Source of the DNA: Saccoglossus kowalevskii
Taxonomy: Eukaryota > Hemichordata > Enteropneusta > Harrimaniidae
NCBI RefSeq assembly: GCF_000003605.2
Contig: NW_003145799.1
Coordinates: 8,151 to 41,044, forward strand
DNA length: 32,894 nt
Direction: 5' to 3'
Positions 29,716 to 32,894 of this stretch are shown in pieces (positions within the stretch are counted from its first letter, which is position 1; every line of letters starts with the position of its first letter). A program made the position numbers and the translations under genes. Under the pieces are notes generated by a model. It saw only the letters and a program-made list of their open reading frames with translations, searched no databases and was not told the origin of the DNA.

Positions 29716-30665
29716 GTCATTCTTTTTCAATTTGTGCTCAATTTAACACTTTGTATACATAGGTGTGATATAAACGAATGAATCATATTTAGTTTCGCAA
29801 GTAGACATGAGTAATTTAATTATAATTGATATTGTAATTTTAGTAGTATTTGTTAAAGAAAAACGTAAAAATAAATATAAATACAAAAAATAAATGTAAC
29901 AGTTAAAATTAATAGAGATTATACCATGTCAATAATTAGCTTCATTTTATCCCTCGCTAATTGTGCATATTGTAAACATTTTTAAATCGAATAAAATTGT
30001 CATGACAAAATCAGAAACACCATGATAACATGCTTTTGATGCAATTTTGTTCATTCAAAAAAAATATATCAGAATATCATACCAATCGGGTAATTTAACT
30101 GAACCAAAATGTGAGCATATATCTATATCGTAAATATATAATTTGGCATATATCGTGGTGTCATTGATTTATATTCAGTGTATTATTCTGAAGCCACCAT
30201 GAATATCCCAGTATTCAGGTGGTTCACATAAATGAAGTGTACATCCGTTCATATTCTGGTAATGTTAAACTAGTTCTTGTGTGTTAAATATTAACCAATT
30301 TAGACAATGTCAAGTCTAGTTTAACTAATGTTACGTCAACAGCATGCGTTCATGTACTTTTGTCGTACAAGCACTGGGCTCTGTTAGATGCTACATAGTT
30401 TTTTCACGTTGTTGGACAGACGTGTAATTCCTTCCCTAATATGTAAATAACAAAACTGGTATATATTGTAACCCGTTTTCTCTGAACTCACTTATCCATT
30501 GGGAAGTACAGATGTTACTCCTCAATGTGATTCCAAGAACTTGCTCCTTATACCATTTGCAGAAATTCCTACTATTCCATGCTTGGATAGATCTGTTTTT
30601 CATTTTAGAATCAATATACTGCAAATGTAACTGTATCTGGTAGTATTGTGCAACACTGAATGGTA
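29716..30665 (+). repeat. C-family dispersed repeat, copy C4
   Basis: It starts CGTCATTCT and continues ACGAATGAATCATATTTAG, matching C2 from 9,363 on. It shares 'AATATCCCAGTATTCAGG' and CACATAAATGAAGTGTACAT with C2 (10,000 and 30,224), and its second half with C3 (19,090-19,370). It continues into block A2. The gypsy gag fragment abuts its left edge. Confidence 0.7.
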
Positions 30666-31056
30666 CTATTAAAATCAAATCATATTAAAACGGAGACACT
30701 GCGATATTTCGACAGAAAGAACGGAAAGCAGCAATCAATATCTCTTTATCTCTTTTGATTTCTTTACTTTACTGTATAGATCCCAAGTGACTAGCAACAT
30801 TTTCTTTTCATTGATTAAAAAGATAGAAACCTTATATATTGTGTTATTGTTTACACTAAACAGTCTTTGCTCCTGACAATGTCAGCGCTCATCTGATTTT
30901 TTTTAAATAAGCATGCAATCAGAGATTATTGTTATTAGTTTTGTACTGACTCTAATCTCACAGCTCTCATATAAACAGGGACAACACATGCCTCCCGTGT
31001 CCATAACGAAATAAATTTAGCATATAAAACATTATGTGCCAGCGATGTGTTCTATT

Positions 31057-31105
31057 CATGTATGAAAGCTCATAGAGGTCAGTAGTGAAAACATTCGATG
31101 GTTAC
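31057..31105 (+). repeat. Recurrent ~50-bp module, instance 4
   Basis: It reads CATGTATGAAAGCTCATAGA, then GGTCAGTAGTGAAAAC and TTCGATGGTTAC. It is the paralogue of 10,694-10,747, but has lost the GGTACC centre. Confidence 0.65.
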
Positions 31106-32161
31106 ACAGTATATGACGATCATTTTTTTTAGTTTTGATACATAAATATAAATATAAATAAACGGTTCAATACCCCGGGATTGTTTTGTTATTTTCATCA
31201 CATAAATAATTAATACAAATTAATGTTTATCATTCCATAACCACTTTTTGTCTATTTTATATTATATTATATTAGAACAAGATGAAAAGAATAATAATAT
31301 AAACCAAATTAAGGACAATCTCAAAAGCAATCTGGAAATTTATTGTTTCAATATCATTTAAATTGAAGAACAATAAGTAGAAAAATATTCCGATTGTAAG
31401 TAGTGTGATGTACGCATGTGAATTTCCCAACAAGTAAACATTGTAAGTTTACTTTAAAAAATGAAAGCTACCACGACCCTACTAATGAATGAATGAACGA
31501 ATGAATGCTACCAGGACGCTACCAAGATTTCATTATGAATGAATAAAAAATTCATTTGAGTAAAACCATTTTTTTTACAGCAATCAAATATTGGCACAAG
31601 CTTCATGGCATGTAAATATACCAGTTTGTGTCATTATCGTTGGAGTTCGAAATTAGAAGATGCTGTACCACATTAAGAGACAATGTTTCCATGAATGAGG
31701 CAATTTGGGTCAGTTCGCGTTGTTAAAACATTGGCGAGACCTGAAGAGTATAAAGTATTTTTGTTTTTGGAATAACATTGCGAGATGTACAATGTTTAGA
31801 TATTCAGTTCAAATATAATAAGTTCAGATATGATGTAATCCAGTGTACAGTATGTTGGTTAGAATATACCGTGATGCTATGGTTTGTTGTTATACAAAGA
31901 GACGGTGTAAATTATGAGTTTTAAGGAAATAATATACTATATCACTAAAACTCTCTCAGTATTGCCTCTTTATTAGTTTTTTGTATTGCATTCAGAATAA
32001 TTATTATATCTACAATATATTTTCATTATCTGGTAGAAAATAAATATTTTTCCCAGTTTATTCATATTTCTCTGTCGTAAGCAGATGTTTAATCAATACT
32101 GTGCCTCAATGATTTATAATGTTCATTCACACAAAACCATGCACAAGCAATGTAATGTACT

Positions 32162-32216
32162 CAAGCATGTAAATTGATCAAGGTCAGTGCTACCATAGAA
32201 ACGGACGATTCCAACT
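32162..32216 (+). repeat. Recurrent ~50-bp module, instance 5
   Basis: It reads CAAGCATGTAAATTGATCA, then AGGTCAGTGCTACCATAG, then AAACGGACGATTCCAACTC. It is the paralogue of 12,013-12,068. Confidence 0.7.
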
Positions 32217-32894
32217 CAAAAATTCAACATTACAGTCACATCTCATTCTTATCTGTGAACATTGGGTGGCCAGTAAGGTGAATCCGACCATTGTATAATT
32301 GCCAGCCAGACCAAAACGCATACCTTTATTATTCATACGATTACGTGTTGTAACGTATTATTTAGAATGATCAGGATCTTCCGGAGTCAGTTGTAAGTAC
32401 AGCAACCGATGTTTATTCTTAATGGGTTCTTCCCTTGCAAGGAGACCATTTCTATTCATTCACTCATCAGGTGGATCCACTATGGCGAGTTTCGATGTGT
32501 ATACATTTCCTGTTTACATTGTCATTTATATATTTTCTTTCTTCATATTACCTCAACTAAATTGGTTATGTACATTGTACAAACTCGGCCTGTATTCAAA
32601 CTGGTTAGGATTTTTAAAAAAATGGATAATAACTGTATTAACAAGAAAAACAATGGAGTGAACTACAAGAACAACAATGTTTCTTTTTAGCTATGATGAT
32701 ATGATCAAGGTGAAAATCTGACACCTATTGTTGTGGTATAGTGTCCATCCAGGAATATAATTAAAAATGTACTCATCATTCTAGGTGTATTACGGATCTC
32801 TCCATCGAAAAAAAATATATGTAATAATGTGGTTAATCTAAAATTTATGATTATTAGAATCAGATTCGGATTAAAATATACTCTTCATAAAATA

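Larger units (their letters stand above)
30666..32894 (+). repeat. Block A, copy 2 of the large duplication (runs off the window)
   Basis: This is the counterpart of 10,261-13,364. It lacks the 209-bp tandem and the ~0.6-kb insert of copy 1. It carries two instances of the ~50-bp module (31,057-31,105 and 32,162-32,216). It also has AATG/AACG tetranucleotide repeats at 31,484-31,507 and short ATAAAT runs near 31,140. The overlapping frames at 32,409-32,690 are open only in this copy, so I do not call them genes. Confidence 0.75.

Noticed and set aside
32409-32690. Overlapping 93- and 79-codon plus-strand frames near the window end
   Set aside because: The paralogous stretch at 12,850-13,130 has large indels that destroy both frames, so coding selection is unlikely.
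1-32894. tRNA-derived SINEs, tRNA genes, rRNA or CRISPR arrays
   Set aside because: I looked for A- and B-box-like words and regular short spaced repeats, and saw none that held up.

Overview
The window looks like intergenic DNA from an invertebrate animal. It is strongly AT-rich, has no operons or ribosome binding sites, and its only recognisable protein coding is retrotransposon remnants of metazoan type (DIRS, CR1/Jockey-superfamily LINE, Ty3/gypsy). A marine lophotrochozoan such as a bivalve or gastropod is a guess from element flavour only. I find no intact host gene and no tRNA, rRNA or CRISPR.

The backbone is a window-scale direct duplication. Bases 1-13,364 are repeated in the same order and orientation, with divergence and many indels, as 20,627-32,894. 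I call the blocks D (1-4,520 and 20,627-22,500), C (a ~1-kb repeat family at 5,214, 9,294, 18,297 and 29,716) and A (10,261-13,364 and 30,666-32,894). Each copy carries private insertions. Copy 1 has a 1.3-kb insert (795-2,104), a 1,352-bp element with 20-bp terminal inverted repeats (2,289-3,640) and an insert of about 0.6 kb near 12,080-12,690. Copy 2 has the gypsy/LINE nest.

Between the two copies lies 13,365-20,626. It holds a CpG-rich patch with promoter-like motifs (13,940-14,380), a decayed GC-rich DIRS-like tyrosine-recombinase retrotransposon on the minus strand (14,737-18,055), a C repeat, and unassigned AT-rich DNA. The DIRS element reads 5' region, gag-like ORF, RT with YLDG in place of YLDD, RNase H, then YR. 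Its last open frame joins the YR catalytic start to a cysteine-rich CXC-like domain and an acidic tail, which is not the normal end of a DIRS recombinase.

The nest in copy 2 (22,626-29,712) is a minus-strand Ty3/gypsy-type element whose order is protease, integrase, reverse transcriptase, RNase H. Integrase before RT is the order of Gmr1-like elements. Its 3' LTR appears to be split by a 5'-truncated LINE (22,696-25,623). Its gag lies in opposite orientation beyond a breakpoint at about 29,400. Integrase, RT and protease have lost key catalytic residues or motifs, so the element is dead; the LINE has also lost a catalytic Asp.

Other points are a 96-codon ORF (8,615-8,905, minus) resembling the tail of Crypton/DUF3504-type proteins, and a ~50-bp module containing AGGTCA-like sequence that recurs five times. 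All homology calls come from reading the sequence, with no database search.
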